A stretch of DNA of 64,000 nt from Oikopleura dioica (Eukaryota > Chordata > Appendicularia > Copelata > Oikopleuridae), in NCBI GenBank assembly GCA_907165135.1, contig OU015570.1, positions 2,135,525 through 2,199,524 on the forward strand, written 5' to 3'. Made by a program: the position numbers and the translations under genes. Positions 30,661 through 41,234 of the stretch are shown in pieces; the first letter of the stretch is position 1; the number at the start of each line of letters is the position of its first letter. The notes under the pieces are model-generated. The model did no database searches. It was not told the DNA's origin and worked only from the letters and a program-made list of their open reading frames with translations.

Positions 30661-31511
30661 CTGGTAACTGCACAGATTGAAAACCCAGAGACCTCCCACG
30701 AACGAAGACTGAAACAACATCAAAGAGAAATTTCCAATTGTGCCGAATCCAGATCCTGTTGCTGAGACTTGTAAGTTAAAGTGTGAATCTTGGGAGTGGG
30801 AAGAAGGGCAATTTGGAAAAAGTGTGTTATCTTTTGGTGGACGCCTTCTTTGGATCTTTTGATTGCCTGGTTACTTTATCGTCGTGATCTCCACGCGCTT
30901 GTGGTCTCCAACCGAGCCGCGCCGATTTCGAGCGCCGCATCGCCGCACGAGTGACTTCCTACCGCGACGCCGGAAAAACTTGCGCTAGTGGTCTCCAACC
31001 GAGCCGCGCCGACTTCGAGCGCCGCATCGCTGCACGACTGATTTCCTACCTCGTCACCGGAACTCGCGTTGCTCTCCCCCTGCGCAGATACACATCTTCT
31101 TAGTTACAATAGTAGTTAACTACCCACTGCGTTTTGGTTTTTGTTTCGAGCACCCGCTTGGTTCAGTAAACACAAATAACGACTATCAACCTCGATCATC
31201 AGCAACCCGCTGAGTGATCACAACGACGGTCGTACGTGCTGATATCCGCAGAAATCCGCTGCTCATTATCAGTGACCTGCTGCGCTAGTTGCAATCACAC
31301 GAAGTATCCCGCAGAACTCCTCATTAGCAGCGTCCTGTCATTTCTGAAACCTGCTGAGCTGAACTCAGAAGAGACTTCCCGCTGCGACTGACGCCATTCC
31401 TCCCAGTCGAAATTTTAGGGTATCTCTTGCTTATCCGAAAAACGCTCGCTTGCCTGTCAATTCGTCGGAAAAAACTCATCTGTGCAAAAGCGCGTCTCTT
31501 CCAAAGTCAAG
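30661..31511 (+). other. 5' leader of retrotransposon A
   Basis: Noncoding leader of about 850 bp between LTR and gag. It has an 87-bp tandem repeat (30901-30987 and 30988-31070), beginning GTGGTCTCCAACCGAGCCGC in both units. Further on, CCGCTGAG / CTGCTG / TGCGAC words recur loosely. Long structured leaders of this kind can hold packaging signals; nothing here proves that. Confidence 0.5.
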
Positions 31512-32147
31512 ATGGGCCTCAAACCTGTTGCTGAACTTACTGTGGCCGAGCTTCGAGCGGTCTGCAAACGCCTCAAATTGGACACTAAGGGCCTGAAGAC
31601 TGATCTCCAACAAACTCTTCGCGCTGATGCAAAGGAAATTGGATATCGCCGAACGGACGATCTTAAAGACCATGTCATCAATACTGACAACATCGATACC
31701 GAGATCGAGGATGCACCAGTCACGACTGCTAGTGGCGCTTATCCTGCTCTCACATCTTTTTCATCGATCATCCCAGTACCCACGACGGAGTTGCCATCGG
31801 TAACGAGTCCAGCGCCTGTTCCATCATCGACTTTTGCATTCCCCAAGTCTTGCTCAACGGCGCCGATCTCGATCACAAGTCTTGATTCCATGACTGCGTC
31901 TTCGATGTTCACTCCTAAGAAGAGCAATTCAAGAGCCGATTCTGTCTCTCGCATTCTGGATGGATCTACTACTACTATATCGCCAGCCTTTGGTGGTCAA
32001 TATGGTCTTTTCGGAAATCGCCTAAATTCTGGATTGAACTCGAATAGGAACGTGATTGGCCAATCGACGCAATTTGCAAAGACTTCGCCTCCTGTGACTC
32101 CGCCGATGAATCAATTCGCAGTCAACTCTGCTGGCGCAAGCACTTGA
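31512..32147 (+). CDS. SAP-domain gag-like protein of retrotransposon A
   Basis: 211 codons from the ATG at 31512. Residues 7-36 match a SAP domain: ELTVAELRAVCKRLKLDT followed by KGLKTDLQQTL (helix, turn, helix with the invariant Gly-x-Lys). SAP domains bind AT-rich DNA. The rest is Ser/Thr/Pro-rich and looks disordered. It stops at 32145-32147, shortly before the TTAA element 32167-32919; a gag-like segment follows after that element. A SAP domain in a gag N-terminus is unusual. Confidence 0.6.
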   Translation: MGLKPVAELTVAELRAVCKRLKLDTKGLKTDLQQTLRADAKEIGYRRTDDLKDHVINTDNIDTEIEDAPVTTASGAYPALTSFSSIIPVPTTELPSVTSPAPVPSSTFAFPKSCSTAPISITSLDSMTASSMFTPKKSNSRADSVSRILDGSTTTISPAFGGQYGLFGNRLNSGLNSNRNVIGQSTQFAKTSPPVTPPMNQFAVNSAGAST

Positions 32148-32166
32148 AAAGCCAGAGACAACTTAA

Positions 32167-32919
32167 GGGTAATCCTATACATCGGCGCGGCGCTGCTCGC
32201 TCGATCCGCGCTACGCCAGAACCTATTTTTCACTAGCCCATAGAATCCGAACGGAGTAAGAATTTTCAAAATTCAACAAGATTTAAGATGCTTAAACTCT
32301 CTACTATTTCTCTAGCAAAAATGAAAAAATCGGCAACGAGGAACCATCTGAAAACCGCCGGTTTTCTCCAAAAGACATTTCCCGCCACATTTCTCATTCA
32401 AATTTCACAAAACTCAGATGGTCTGGTAGAGAATCGTCTGCTCTACAATTCCTGTTTCTTAGATTTTGATTTTGTGCTCTCAATAATTTCATATGGTCAT
32501 TTGAAAAGAGCGCTATTCTTCCTCGCGCCTCTTTGCTTCCTATTTCTCACGGCGCGCTCGCGCAGAAAAGAATAGCACTCTCTTCAAACTATCAAAGAGA
32601 ATTATTGAGAGCACAAAATCAAAATCTAAGAAACAGGAATTGTAGAGCAGACGATTCTCTACAAGCCCATCTGATTTTTGTGAAATTTGAATGAGAAATG
32701 TGGCGGGAAATGTCTTTCGAAGGAAACCGGCGGTTTTCAGATGGTTCCTCGTTGCCGATTTTTTCATTTTTGCTAGAGAAATAGTAAAGAGTTTAAGCAT
32801 CTTAAATCTTTTGAATTTTGAAAACTCTCACTCCGTTTGGATTTTATGGGCTAGTGAAAATAGGTTCTGGCGTAGCGCGGATCAAGCGAGCAGCGCCGCG
32901 CCGATGTATAGGATTACCC
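32167..32919. mobile_element. TTAA foldback element T1
   Basis: 753 bp flanked by TTAA (32163-32166, 32920-32923). Ends GGGTAATCCTATACATCGGC / inverted. The inverted arms are about 350 bp each, leaving a short centre rich in GCGC around 32520-32560: a near-complete palindrome. No coding. Confidence 0.85.
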
Positions 32920-32935
32920 TTAAGAAAAAAGTTCT

Positions 32936-33199
32936 GACATCAAACTCGTTGTCTCGCGAGAGCCGCAGGAGATTGAGAGTCTGCTTGACCAAATTCTGAA
33001 TTTGGGAAGTATCTATGAGTGGAGCGACGCGCAGCGCATGATCGTGCTCCGAACTAAGCTCAGTCCGCAAATTCAGCGAGAAATTGGAATGTCGGGTCTT
33101 GGAAACTTCAATGATGCCGCGGAACGACTCCGTAAAAGATTGGGATTCAGTCATCAAAAACTGACGCTGTTGATCGAAAAGCTCTCTCGTGGACTGTGA
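32936..33199 (+). pseudogene. Gag-like segment after T1
   Basis: Open frame with LLDQILNLGSIYEWSDAQRM and LSPQIQREIGMSGLGNFNDA, the composition of a gag capsid N-terminal half. It ends at 33197-33199. It probably continued the SAP-domain gag before T1 inserted and frames were lost. No capsid homology region is present. Confidence 0.45.
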
Positions 33200-33211
33200 C
33201 GGCGAACTTCT

Positions 33212-33352
33212 GAGTAATTAGGGACCGCGAGGCCCTAGTTACGCGGTAAGCCCGCGCTCTTTACGGCTTAACCGCAGAATAGCTCCGTGCACTATAAAAG
33301 AAGCAGTTCGGCTGCAGTTGCTCAGTCTCATAATAAAGTCTCTATTGAAAAG
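33212..33352 (+). promoter_or_regulatory. LTR-like promoter and polyadenylation segment
   Basis: CTATAAAAGAAGC at about 33291 is a good TATA box and AATAAAG at about 33332 a polyadenylation signal 35 bp later, an LTR-like arrangement. It precedes the tandem duplication. It may be the edge of a second LTR element inside A. Confidence 0.35.
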
Positions 33353-34192
33353 AGGACTTGTATTTATAAGCAAGAGAAGCAGGCAATTCGGCAGAGCATC
33401 CATCAGTTTTATACTGGTGAAGAAGACAGAACTCCCCGAAGAAGAAGAAGAACAAGCCGCCGCCGCCACCTGCTTTGGACTCCGTAAGTTTTTCAATCAA
33501 ATTTACGTAAAAAGGCGAAAAATTATCTGAAAAACTTTTATTTTCCTTGCCTTTGTCAAGGAGCTTTTTCAGAAATAAAAGGTGTCCCCCTTAATTGGAG
33601 AGCTATTAAATTCACGGAGTGATTTTAAATAGCTAATTAGAACCTATTCCATTTCCCCAAACAGCGGACGGCCACCGCGAAATCCGTTTCCAAAAGTTTT
33701 TGGAAGCGAAGTATAAAAATCAAGCCAAAAACGGAGAACTCCTTCGCGGGTCTCAAAGCTCTGGTTAGCCGAAGGGTTGAATAAAATAGTCAGTACCCCG
33801 GTAGGCTTAAAATTAGTTTATTTTCTTTGTTACGAGTTATTCGAACGGTAGCTCTTATATTGAGAACCGGTTTTAGAGAAGCGCGCCGCCAAGCGGCGCG
33901 AGAGAAAAGTGGCAGCGAGCGCGTTGGAGCGCGCTGATTGGTCCGCTTGAGAGCGAAAACCAGTCTAGCGAGATTTCGATTTACCCAAAATCCAGCGCCC
34001 CTTTTGCGAATAAGCGCCGCCTAACGAGCAATTTCGTAGCTTGTCGGAGCGGTTTTGAATTTTGCTGAAGCGTCAGAAATTTATTTTTCTCTATCGTTGT
34101 CTGAGTGGTTTCCTCTTTTGGTAACTAAGGATTCAGTTGATTCTTTGAAATTTCATCGATCACCTGCACGATTACAATGGACATTTAGGAAT

Positions 34193-34804
34193 GGGAATTA
34201 ATAATTTGGATTTAACAAAAAGTCACTTTATTAGAGTAAATTCGAGCATTAAAATTAATTGCCTCCGAGCGTGGACTATTTTGCTTTTTAAACAGGATAA
34301 TAATTCTGACAAAACAACGCTTCTTAATCAAATACTCAAAAGCCCATTAATTACGTTCACGTCCAAATTCTAAGCGAGAACGGAGGATATTATCTTTATC
34401 CCTTGCAATTCTGGGAGAGTTGTTCGAAGCAAGTCGTTGGTTATAATCGCCTTATTTACAGCTTCAATAGTTTATCTGAAGAAGGCCTTCAAACCATCGT
34501 TAGCGTCAACTCACCCTTATTGGAATCTTTCAAAACTCTCGATACCGCGCATAAACTCGCCGAGAAAACTCCGAGCTTTAAAGCCCTTCTAGACATGGAG
34601 GAAAATTCGGAAGCATTTAATTTCGATGATATTAAGATCGAAGAGGATCTTCTTGCGAAGGAGCGCAAAAATAAGGAAGAATCGCTCCAAAAAGCGACCT
34701 TATATGATATGAACTTTTTCTCATTGTCAAAACCTTTGGACTTGTATTTATTAGCAAGAGAAGCAGGCAATTCGGCAGAGCATCTTCCAGTTTTATACTG
34801 GTGA
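34193..34804 (+). pseudogene. Truncated gag copy in duplication unit 1
   Basis: Same sequence as the start of the gag at 36263 but frameshifted after about 45 codons (four A's where the other copy has five), then fused to unit 2 at 34737. The second frame resumes at about 34403 and ends at 34804. Not functional. Confidence 0.7.
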
Positions 34805-35197
34805 AGAAGACAGAACTCCCCCGAAGAAGAAGAAGAACAAGCCGCCGCCGCCACCTGCTATGGACTGCGTAAGTTTTTCAATCAAATTAACGTAAAAAAG
34901 GCGAAAAATTTTCTGAAAAACTATTATTTTCCTTGCCTTTGTCAAGGAGCTTTTCTCAGAAATAAAAGGTGTCCCCCTTAATTGGAGAGCTATTAAATTC
35001 ACGGAGTGATTTTAAATAGCTAATTAGAACCTATTCCATTTCCCCAAACAGCGGACGGCCAGCGCGAAATCCGTTTCCAAAAGTTTTTGGAAGCGAAGTT
35101 TAAAAATCAAGCCAAAAACGGAGAACTTCTTCGCGGGTCTCAAAGCTCTGGTTAGCCGAAGGGTAGAATAAAATAGTCAGTACCCCGGTAGGCTTAA

Positions 35198-35878
35198 GGG
35201 ATCCCCCGATTTCGCCAATTTTGACGTCGAACTACTTTTTCTGGGCTTAGCTTTTTAAATGGTTGATAGCTCATTTTGAAGCCCGTTTCTCAGTGAACAA
35301 ACTCTAGTACAGGAAAAAATTTTCATAAGGGGAAACACCTCGAAAAAGCGGGCTGAATACATAGATACTCGCGAAAACCCCCGTTTTGGGCCTTTTTCAA
35401 AGTCGAACTAGTTTTTTTTGCTCTTATATAGAGCCCTAAATCAATTTTTATTATCTTTCTTGATCCTTTATCTACAATCTCTAGTACAGAGAAATCGTTT
35501 GGTCAAGTAAGAAAAATTTTTTCTTAAGAAAATTTTTTTGATGCCATTTTGGCCCTTTTCTGGCTCAAAATTGCTCTCTAGCGCCGATATATGGCCGTAA
35601 ATCCGAATGCGGTTATCAGATTCTTAGTCAGTGCGCTGTAAGCGTTCGAAAGACCCCTTACACGTTTATTTTCGATGACATCGAAAAGTCAAAAATAATT
35701 GCGATTTTCACGCTAAGTACAAATAACATGCATTTTTACGATTTTCGAGGGTCAAAATTTTGGGTAAAGATGATCGTAAGGGGGACATATAATATATCAA
35801 AATGATCCTCAGAACACGGGGATTCTTAAAATGCCGCATAGACACCCGTCATAAAGACTTGAAAAATCGGGGGATCCC
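35198..35878. mobile_element. TTAA element T2 (GGGATCCCCCGAT ends)
   Basis: 681 bp, flanked by TTAA (35194-35197 and 35879-35882), ends GGGATCCCCCGATTT and inverted AAAATCGGGGGATCCC. Relatives: 23122-24070, a start at 54680, and a diverged block near 51555. The interior has CTACTTTTT and GCGATTTTCACGCTAAGTAC blocks shared with those relatives. No coding. Confidence 0.8.
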
Positions 35879-36262
35879 TTAAAGTGAGTTTATTTTCTTT
35901 GTAACGAGTTATTCGAACGGTAGCTCTAATATTGAGAACCGGTTTTAGAGAAGCGCGCCGCCAAGCGGCGCGAGAGAAAAGTGGCAGCGAGCGCGTTGGA
36001 GCGCGCTGATTGGTCCGCTTGAGAGCGAAAACCAGTCTAGCGAGATTTCGATTTACCCAAAATCCAGCGCCCCTTTTGCGAATAAGCGCCGCCTAACGAG
36101 CAATTTCGTAGCTTGTCGGAGCGGTTTTGAATTTTGCTGAAGCGTCAGAAATTTATTTTTCTCTATCGTTGTCTGAGTGGTTTCCTCTTTTGGTAACTAA
36201 GGATTCAGTTGATTCTTTGAAATTTCATCGATCACCTGCACGATTACAATGGACATTTAGGA

Positions 36263-37350
36263 ATGGGAATTAATAATTTGGATTTAACAAAAAGTCACTT
36301 TATTAGAGTAAATTCGAGCATTAAAATTAATTGCCTCCGAGCGTGGACTATTTTGCTTTTTAAACAGGATAATAATTCTGACAAAACAACGCTTCTTAAT
36401 CAAATACTCAAAAAGCCCATTAATTACGTTCACGTCCAAATTCTAAGCGAGAACGGAGGATATTATCTTTATCCCTTGCAATTCTGGGAGAGTTGTTCGA
36501 AGCAAGTCGTTGGTTATAATCGCCTTATTTACAGCTTCAATAGTTTATCTGAAGAAGGCCTTCAAACCATCGTTAGCGTCAACTCACCCTTATTGGAATC
36601 TTTCAAAACTCTCGATACCGCGCATAAACTCGCCGAGAAAACTCCGAGCTTTAAAGCCCTTCTAGACATGGAGGAAAATTCGGAAGCATTTAATTTCGAT
36701 GATATTAAGATCGAAGAGGATCTTCTTGCGAAGGAGCGCAAAAATAAGGAAGAATCGCTCCAAAAAGCGACCTTATATGATATGAACTTTTTCTCATTGT
36801 CAAAACCAACCAAGGTGACAATTTGCCAATATAACAGATCACTCCCCATCCTCAATTGGATAAAACTTGCCACTAATCAATTGGAACGGCAAGGGGTGAC
36901 CGATCTTAATCTGGAGATCGAAAGTTTAATAAAGGCGTTACCTGCTGCCGACCAAATTTCTCTCAATACTGATTTTGCTAATTTGCCCGAAAAGACCAGA
37001 GGAATTTCGAGAAATTCCTTGACCTTCTGAAAAAGAGGTATAGGAAAAACAAAGCGGTCGCCCTGAAAAACCTTAATGACCTTAAATTCGGAAAGCCGAC
37101 CGATATGAGGTCTTTCTTTCAACAGGTCAGAAGCTTAACTGAAGAAGCTCATTCAGAAAAGCCTAATGAGGTCATCGAAGCCTTGGCATGGGAAGCTTTT
37201 AAAGGCAAATTGCCGAATTACCTGACAAAGGAAGCTATGTTTAGAACGGCTGCCAATCGATCCAGAGATGAGCAGATCTCTCTCCTCGACGATTTGTATG
37301 CTACGGCTATAGCGCCAGCAGATCTGAACCAGATTTCCCATAAAAGGTAA
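36263..37350 (+). pseudogene. Gag capsid region of retrotransposon A (second gag)
   Basis: Frame 36263-37030 (255 codons; the upstream ATG is in a good position) and frame 37031-37350 together form a gag. The first reads INNLDLTKSHFIRVNSS at its start. The second has FFQQVRSLTEEAHSEKP and AWEAFKGKLPNYLTKEAMF, a capsid C-terminal-like stretch. They are joined by a one-base frame change near 37010. Downstream come a K/N/G-rich tract and a zinc knuckle, as expected for the nucleocapsid. Confidence 0.6.
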
Positions 37351-37579
37351 TGGCAAATCAGCAGACTCCGAGAAGGAATCGCTGAATGCCTACGGTAAAA
37401 ATCAAAGTCATAATTCTGGCAAGAAAAAGGGTAGTGGAGGAAATAATAAAGGGAATAAGGGGAAAAAATGGTATAATAAAAGAAGTGATACCAAAAATAA
37501 CGGGGACAAAAACAAAAATCAAGGAAAAGATGAAAAAGGCGGAAATAAAAAGAAAGACGGCGATAAAGGTAACAAAAAT

Positions 37580-37652
37580 CAAAGGCTCACGTTGTTTGTA
37601 AGAAATGTGGGGTAAGGCCCACTATGCCAACGAGTGCCCTAGTGTTTTTTAG
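37580..37652 (+). pseudogene. Zinc knuckle of gag, frameshifted
   Basis: CKKCG then AHYANECP would make a CX2CX4HX4C knuckle. An extra G in the GGGG run near 37610 puts the two halves in different frames. The preceding 37400-37580 is extremely K/N/G-rich, the basic nucleocapsid tract. Confidence 0.6.
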
Positions 37653-37785
37653 CCGTAAAATGATCATCATTCATGATCTTTTCGCGTTTCTTTTCTTTCT
37701 CTCGTTTTTTAAAAAATTTTTTTCTGCCAATATTTTTCCTGTAAATATTTTTACGTTTTGTTATTTTGAATTCCCATAAAAAGCC

Positions 37786-38466
37786 ATGGGACATGATCTG
37801 CCTGTTTCCGAAATTGAAATCGTCCAGTACGACAACGACCACATTCTCACTTATGAGGTCAAGAACGTGTTATTGGACACTGGGGCCAGTTCGAGCTTTA
37901 TCCGTAAGAACATGGTCCCAACCAATTTTAAAACTTCAAAGGTTTCGGTTGCACTCACCAACGCCTTCGGGAGCAGCATGTGTAGTATAACGGAGAAATT
38001 GTCATGTTCTATCAAAATTGACAATAAAATTATTCCGGATGTTGAGATGTTGGTCATTCCGAAGCAGAATCGAATCGATTTTAATGCTGTTCTCGGATAC
38101 AACGTCTTAAAACGTTTTAAATTGAACCTCAATGGACCGACAAACAGTCCTCTCCTTCTAAATCGAATGAAAATTGAGTGCCTTAATGAGGAGGTTGAAG
38201 AGGTCGTTAAACGAACGGAAAAGTCTGCGCTAGTGGCTAGGGAAACTAGCTTTATTGGGCCAAATGAAACCAAATTTATTCGAGTAGTTAGAACCGAAAC
38301 ACATAAAGCGCCGTTAGAGTTAAATCTTATCGGGTCCGAAGGGCTCATTGAAAGAAATTTGGCGCTACAGACATATACTTTAACCGGCAATCATGATCAA
38401 TTGTCGGTCAGCAACCATAATGATCATACAGTTGCTATTAAAAGAGAGCTGCTATTGCAGATTTAG
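37786..38466 (+). CDS. Aspartic protease and linker of retrotransposon A
   Basis: 226 codons. NVLLDTGASSSFIRKNM carries the DTGA catalytic loop, about 30 residues in. FNAVLGYNVLKRFKLNL is the closing ILG-type motif. The C-terminal 100 residues link to RT. ATG at 37786 gives a protein beginning MGHDLPVSEIEI; real translation is likely from gag-pol. Ends in a stop at 38466. Confidence 0.75.
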   Translation: MGHDLPVSEIEIVQYDNDHILTYEVKNVLLDTGASSSFIRKNMVPTNFKTSKVSVALTNAFGSSMCSITEKLSCSIKIDNKIIPDVEMLVIPKQNRIDFNAVLGYNVLKRFKLNLNGPTNSPLLLNRMKIECLNEEVEEVVKRTEKSALVARETSFIGPNETKFIRVVRTETHKAPLELNLIGSEGLIERNLALQTYTLTGNHDQLSVSNHNDHTVAIKRELLLQI

Positions 38467-38497
38467 CTGAGGAAATGCCTCAGCAGGTCTTAAATTT

Positions 38498-39412
38498 TTG
38501 GTAAAGAAAGCTGATTTACCACTGCGTGAAAGAAAAACTCATGAAAGTGAGTTTGCTAAATGGAAAAAGCGGCGAGACCTTCTAGTCGCGGACATAGATA
38601 TGAGTTCCGACATTGAAATGGTCGCAAATACCGCGCCGATTCAATACGTTAAAGGTCTCCGCCAACTCCTTGACCAATATAGCTGGAACTGGTCAAGGTC
38701 GGCATCAGACACAGGTCTGTCCAAGCATTATCTATGTGAGATAAAGCTCAAAGACATAACTCCTGTCTATCATCGGCTTTATCCGATTGATGCCCACAAA
38801 ATTGAGCCAGTGGAAGAGAAGCTCAAGGAAATGGTAGAAAGTGGAATTCTTGAACCAACCGTTAGTGGGTTTAACAGCCCTTTACTGACGGTGGTAAAGA
38901 AATCAGGGAAATTAAGAGTAGTGAATAATTATTCTGCGGGAGGTGAAAATTCGATTAACTCGAGATTGATCCTTCCAAGATTCCCCACTCTTCCCGTTCG
39001 AACCCTTTTGGCAAAATTGTCAACGGCCATCACAAAGCTGAAAGAAAGATTTCCCGAGGATAAAATTATATTTTGCAACCTTGATTTGGCAAATGCTTTC
39101 TATACTCTTGCGATTCGTGAAAAGCATCGAGAGTATACAGCCTTTATCTTTGGAGACAAACAGCTCCAATATCGAAAGATGTGCCAAGGGTTGGCATCAG
39201 CGCCCTCCACCTTTCAAGCTTCAGCAAATAAAATTTTGTACGAGATTGAAGGTAACGAGGAAAGTTTCTTCTGTTTCAATTATCAGGATGATTTCTTGGT
39301 AGTTTCGACAGAAAGAAATCATCTTCGCACTTTGGAAACTATATTTAGGAGAATAAAGGACTTCAACGTCGTAGATTCCCTGGCGAAATGCGAATTTTTA
39401 AGAAATCCGTGA
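38498..39412 (+). CDS. Reverse transcriptase of retrotransposon A
   Basis: 304 codons. Fingers: GFNSPLLTVVKKSGKLRVVN. Palm: IFCNLDLANAFYTLAI (first Asp), YRKMCQGLASAPSTFQAS, and CFNYQDDFLVVS, i.e. YQDD in place of the usual YLDD/YVDD. It loses frame at a T-run near 39398 (GAATTTTTAAG), after which the thumb/RNase H frame takes over. Confidence 0.85.
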   Translation: MVKKADLPLRERKTHESEFAKWKKRRDLLVADIDMSSDIEMVANTAPIQYVKGLRQLLDQYSWNWSRSASDTGLSKHYLCEIKLKDITPVYHRLYPIDAHKIEPVEEKLKEMVESGILEPTVSGFNSPLLTVVKKSGKLRVVNNYSAGGENSINSRLILPRFPTLPVRTLLAKLSTAITKLKERFPEDKIIFCNLDLANAFYTLAIREKHREYTAFIFGDKQLQYRKMCQGLASAPSTFQASANKILYEIEGNEESFFCFNYQDDFLVVSTERNHLRTLETIFRRIKDFNVVDSLAKCEFLRNP

Positions 39413-40692
39413 AAATTCTCGGGTTTGTTATCGATGAGTCAGGGATAAAAGCTCCAGAAGCCAAAGTCGAGGCGCTTCTGAATTTGAAAAATCAAGAAAC
39501 AGCCAAACAAGCGATGAGTTTTAATGGATGTCTTAATTATTATTGTAGACTCATCCCAAAACTATCCGCACTTCTCTCCCCAATTGCAAAGGCAATTTCT
39601 CAAGGGCGACAATTTAAACTGACCGAAGTCATGAAGGACAATATCGAAATTCTTAAATCACACATCAAGAACGGAATCGGTGTGTGTCATCTCGTTTATC
39701 CTTCAGATGAGCAAGAAAATGAACACATTTTCGTCGCCTCGGACACAAGTCAATTCCAGACAGGTGCAATTATTGGCAACCTTACGCTGGACAATGACGA
39801 AATCAGCAACGTTCGCGTTTGTGGATATTCGTCAAAAGCTCTTGAAGAACCCGAGACATTCTTGTCCGCAAGGGCAAGGGAACTTGCGGGCCTTATGCAT
39901 GGCATCAACTCATTCAAAGACCTTCTTCCGAAGGATGCTAGGCTCATCTTCATAGTTGACCATAAGTCACTTGAAGATCTCCACTGCAAACCAAGTCTTA
40001 AACCAAGCAGCGGGACAAGAGCAAGACGAGCTTACAGCTCTGTCATGGAATTTTCTCGTGCTAGAGTTATCTACCTACCTAACACGAGTGATATCATTAA
40101 AACTTGTGATAATCTGTCACGACATCCAATCTTTGAAATTGACCACAAAGCTGTTTTCCATCCCTCAATTCTCTGTCCAAAGAGGACCAAAGAGAATTCA
40201 TCGAGTGACCATCTGAACAACTTAAAGCTTCAGATTCCAAGACCAAAGGTCGATGTCAGAGCGATCATCGATGCCCAGAAAAAGTGCACTGAAATATCTG
40301 GGATTCGAGAAAATATTGAGCAAAACAAGTCTAAAAACAACGATTATTTTTTGCTCAATGATCTTGTCTATAAGAAGGTCCGTAACAAAAAACTTGTTGT
40401 TATTCCGGAAAGCCTTACCATAGACATCATCAATTATTTTCATCAAGCTCTGTTTCACATCGGAGAAAAACCCCTGCTCCAGCACCTTAATAAGAATGAA
40501 CATTTTCTTTTTAAGCAAAAGGGAAAACATGTCAAAGCATGTGTTAAAAGTTGCCTCAGATGCAATCATATTCACCGTCGCTACAAGACTGCGGACGTCA
40601 AGCAGAAGCTCGAGCCGACATTACGTCCATACTCGGCTGTTTATGCTGACACGATGCACTATGTCTGCGAAGGAAAGAAATTTTATTTTTAA
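39388..40692 (+). CDS. RT thumb, RNase H and integrase N-terminus of retrotransposon A
   Basis: 434 codons. The start continues RT (ILGFVIDESGIKAPEAKVEA). RNase H follows with all four acidic motifs: VASDTSQFQTGAII, ARARELAGLM, IFIVDHKSLEDL and TCDNLSRHP. Then the integrase zinc module: YFHQALFHIGEKP and CVKSCLRCN (HHCC). It ends at ADTMHYV, the first core aspartate, where a slip in a T-run (near 40685) shifts frame. Confidence 0.85.
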   Translation: MRIFKKSVKILGFVIDESGIKAPEAKVEALLNLKNQETAKQAMSFNGCLNYYCRLIPKLSALLSPIAKAISQGRQFKLTEVMKDNIEILKSHIKNGIGVCHLVYPSDEQENEHIFVASDTSQFQTGAIIGNLTLDNDEISNVRVCGYSSKALEEPETFLSARARELAGLMHGINSFKDLLPKDARLIFIVDHKSLEDLHCKPSLKPSSGTRARRAYSSVMEFSRARVIYLPNTSDIIKTCDNLSRHPIFEIDHKAVFHPSILCPKRTKENSSSDHLNNLKLQIPRPKVDVRAIIDAQKKCTEISGIRENIEQNKSKNNDYFLLNDLVYKKVRNKKLVVIPESLTIDIINYFHQALFHIGEKPLLQHLNKNEHFLFKQKGKHVKACVKSCLRCNHIHRRYKTADVKQKLEPTLRPYSAVYADTMHYVCEGKKFYF

Positions 40693-40912
40693 CATTCCTA
40701 GACGGATTTAGCCGTCGGCTAACAGCAAGACATGTCCGGTCACTCAAAGCACCCCATATCTGCCCCGCTCTCACTGAACTCATCTATGAAGCAGGCGCGA
40801 TTGGGAATTGCCACATGATTCTAGACAGTGGCCCTGAATTCCAAGAAGAAGTCATGACTCTTCTTACATCATTAGCAGTCAGTCATAGCAGAATTTCTCC
40901 CCGAAAATGTCA
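40683..40912 (+). pseudogene. Integrase core of retrotransposon A, frameshifted
   Basis: In the next frame: FYFLTFLDGFSRRLTARHV and HMILDSGPEF, the second catalytic aspartate. Sequence after about 40910 no longer shows the third catalytic region clearly; the frame is disturbed around CATCATCATATCATCATC. No C-terminal domain is recognised. Confidence 0.6.
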
Positions 40913-41234
40913 AGCGAACAGCATCATCATATCATCATCAGTCGGCCCCTTCCGCTGGACGTCCTGAAAATGGAACCTGAAGTCGACCAGAGACAATGCG
41001 ACGTCGACCGCTGCATCAAACACTACAAAGCCAACCGTTGGGACAGGAGAGAATGCACGGAAAACCTCGCTAATAAACGAACTTTTGCCCTACTGGATGT
41101 GATCGAGCGATAATTCCGATTGTAACTGCAGTCGCTGAAAGCACAAGCAGCATATGCCAGATCTCATGAATCGCATCTGGGGAAAAGATTCGCCGGCGCT
41201 CCCGCTCTTGTTCTGGCAGCAGCGAACCTGGGTC
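40907..41234 (+). pseudogene. Env region of retrotransposon A, N-terminal scrap
   Basis: An open frame 40907-41113 and the following sequence up to the TTAA element at 41239. A cysteine-containing, charged stretch (QRQCDVDRCIKHYKANRW). The frame that reaches 41234 resumes on the far side of the TTAA element if that and one TTAA are ignored, so the coding sequence once ran through. Assigned to env from position after integrase. Confidence 0.35.

Larger units (their letters stand above)
33354..36807 (+). repeat. 1,384-bp tandem duplication; second copy holds T2
   Basis: Unit 1 is 33354-34737. Unit 2 is 34738-36807 and is interrupted by the TTAA element 35198-35878; without it the two units are the same length within a base. 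Each unit has a promoter-like block, a GC-rich block with GCGCGCCGCCAAGCGGCGCG, and the N-terminus of a gag ORF. Unit 1 has one A fewer in an A-run (34338) and loses frame. Unit 2 has TTTAAAAA where unit 1 has the TATA box TATAAAAA (33712). Confidence 0.85.
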
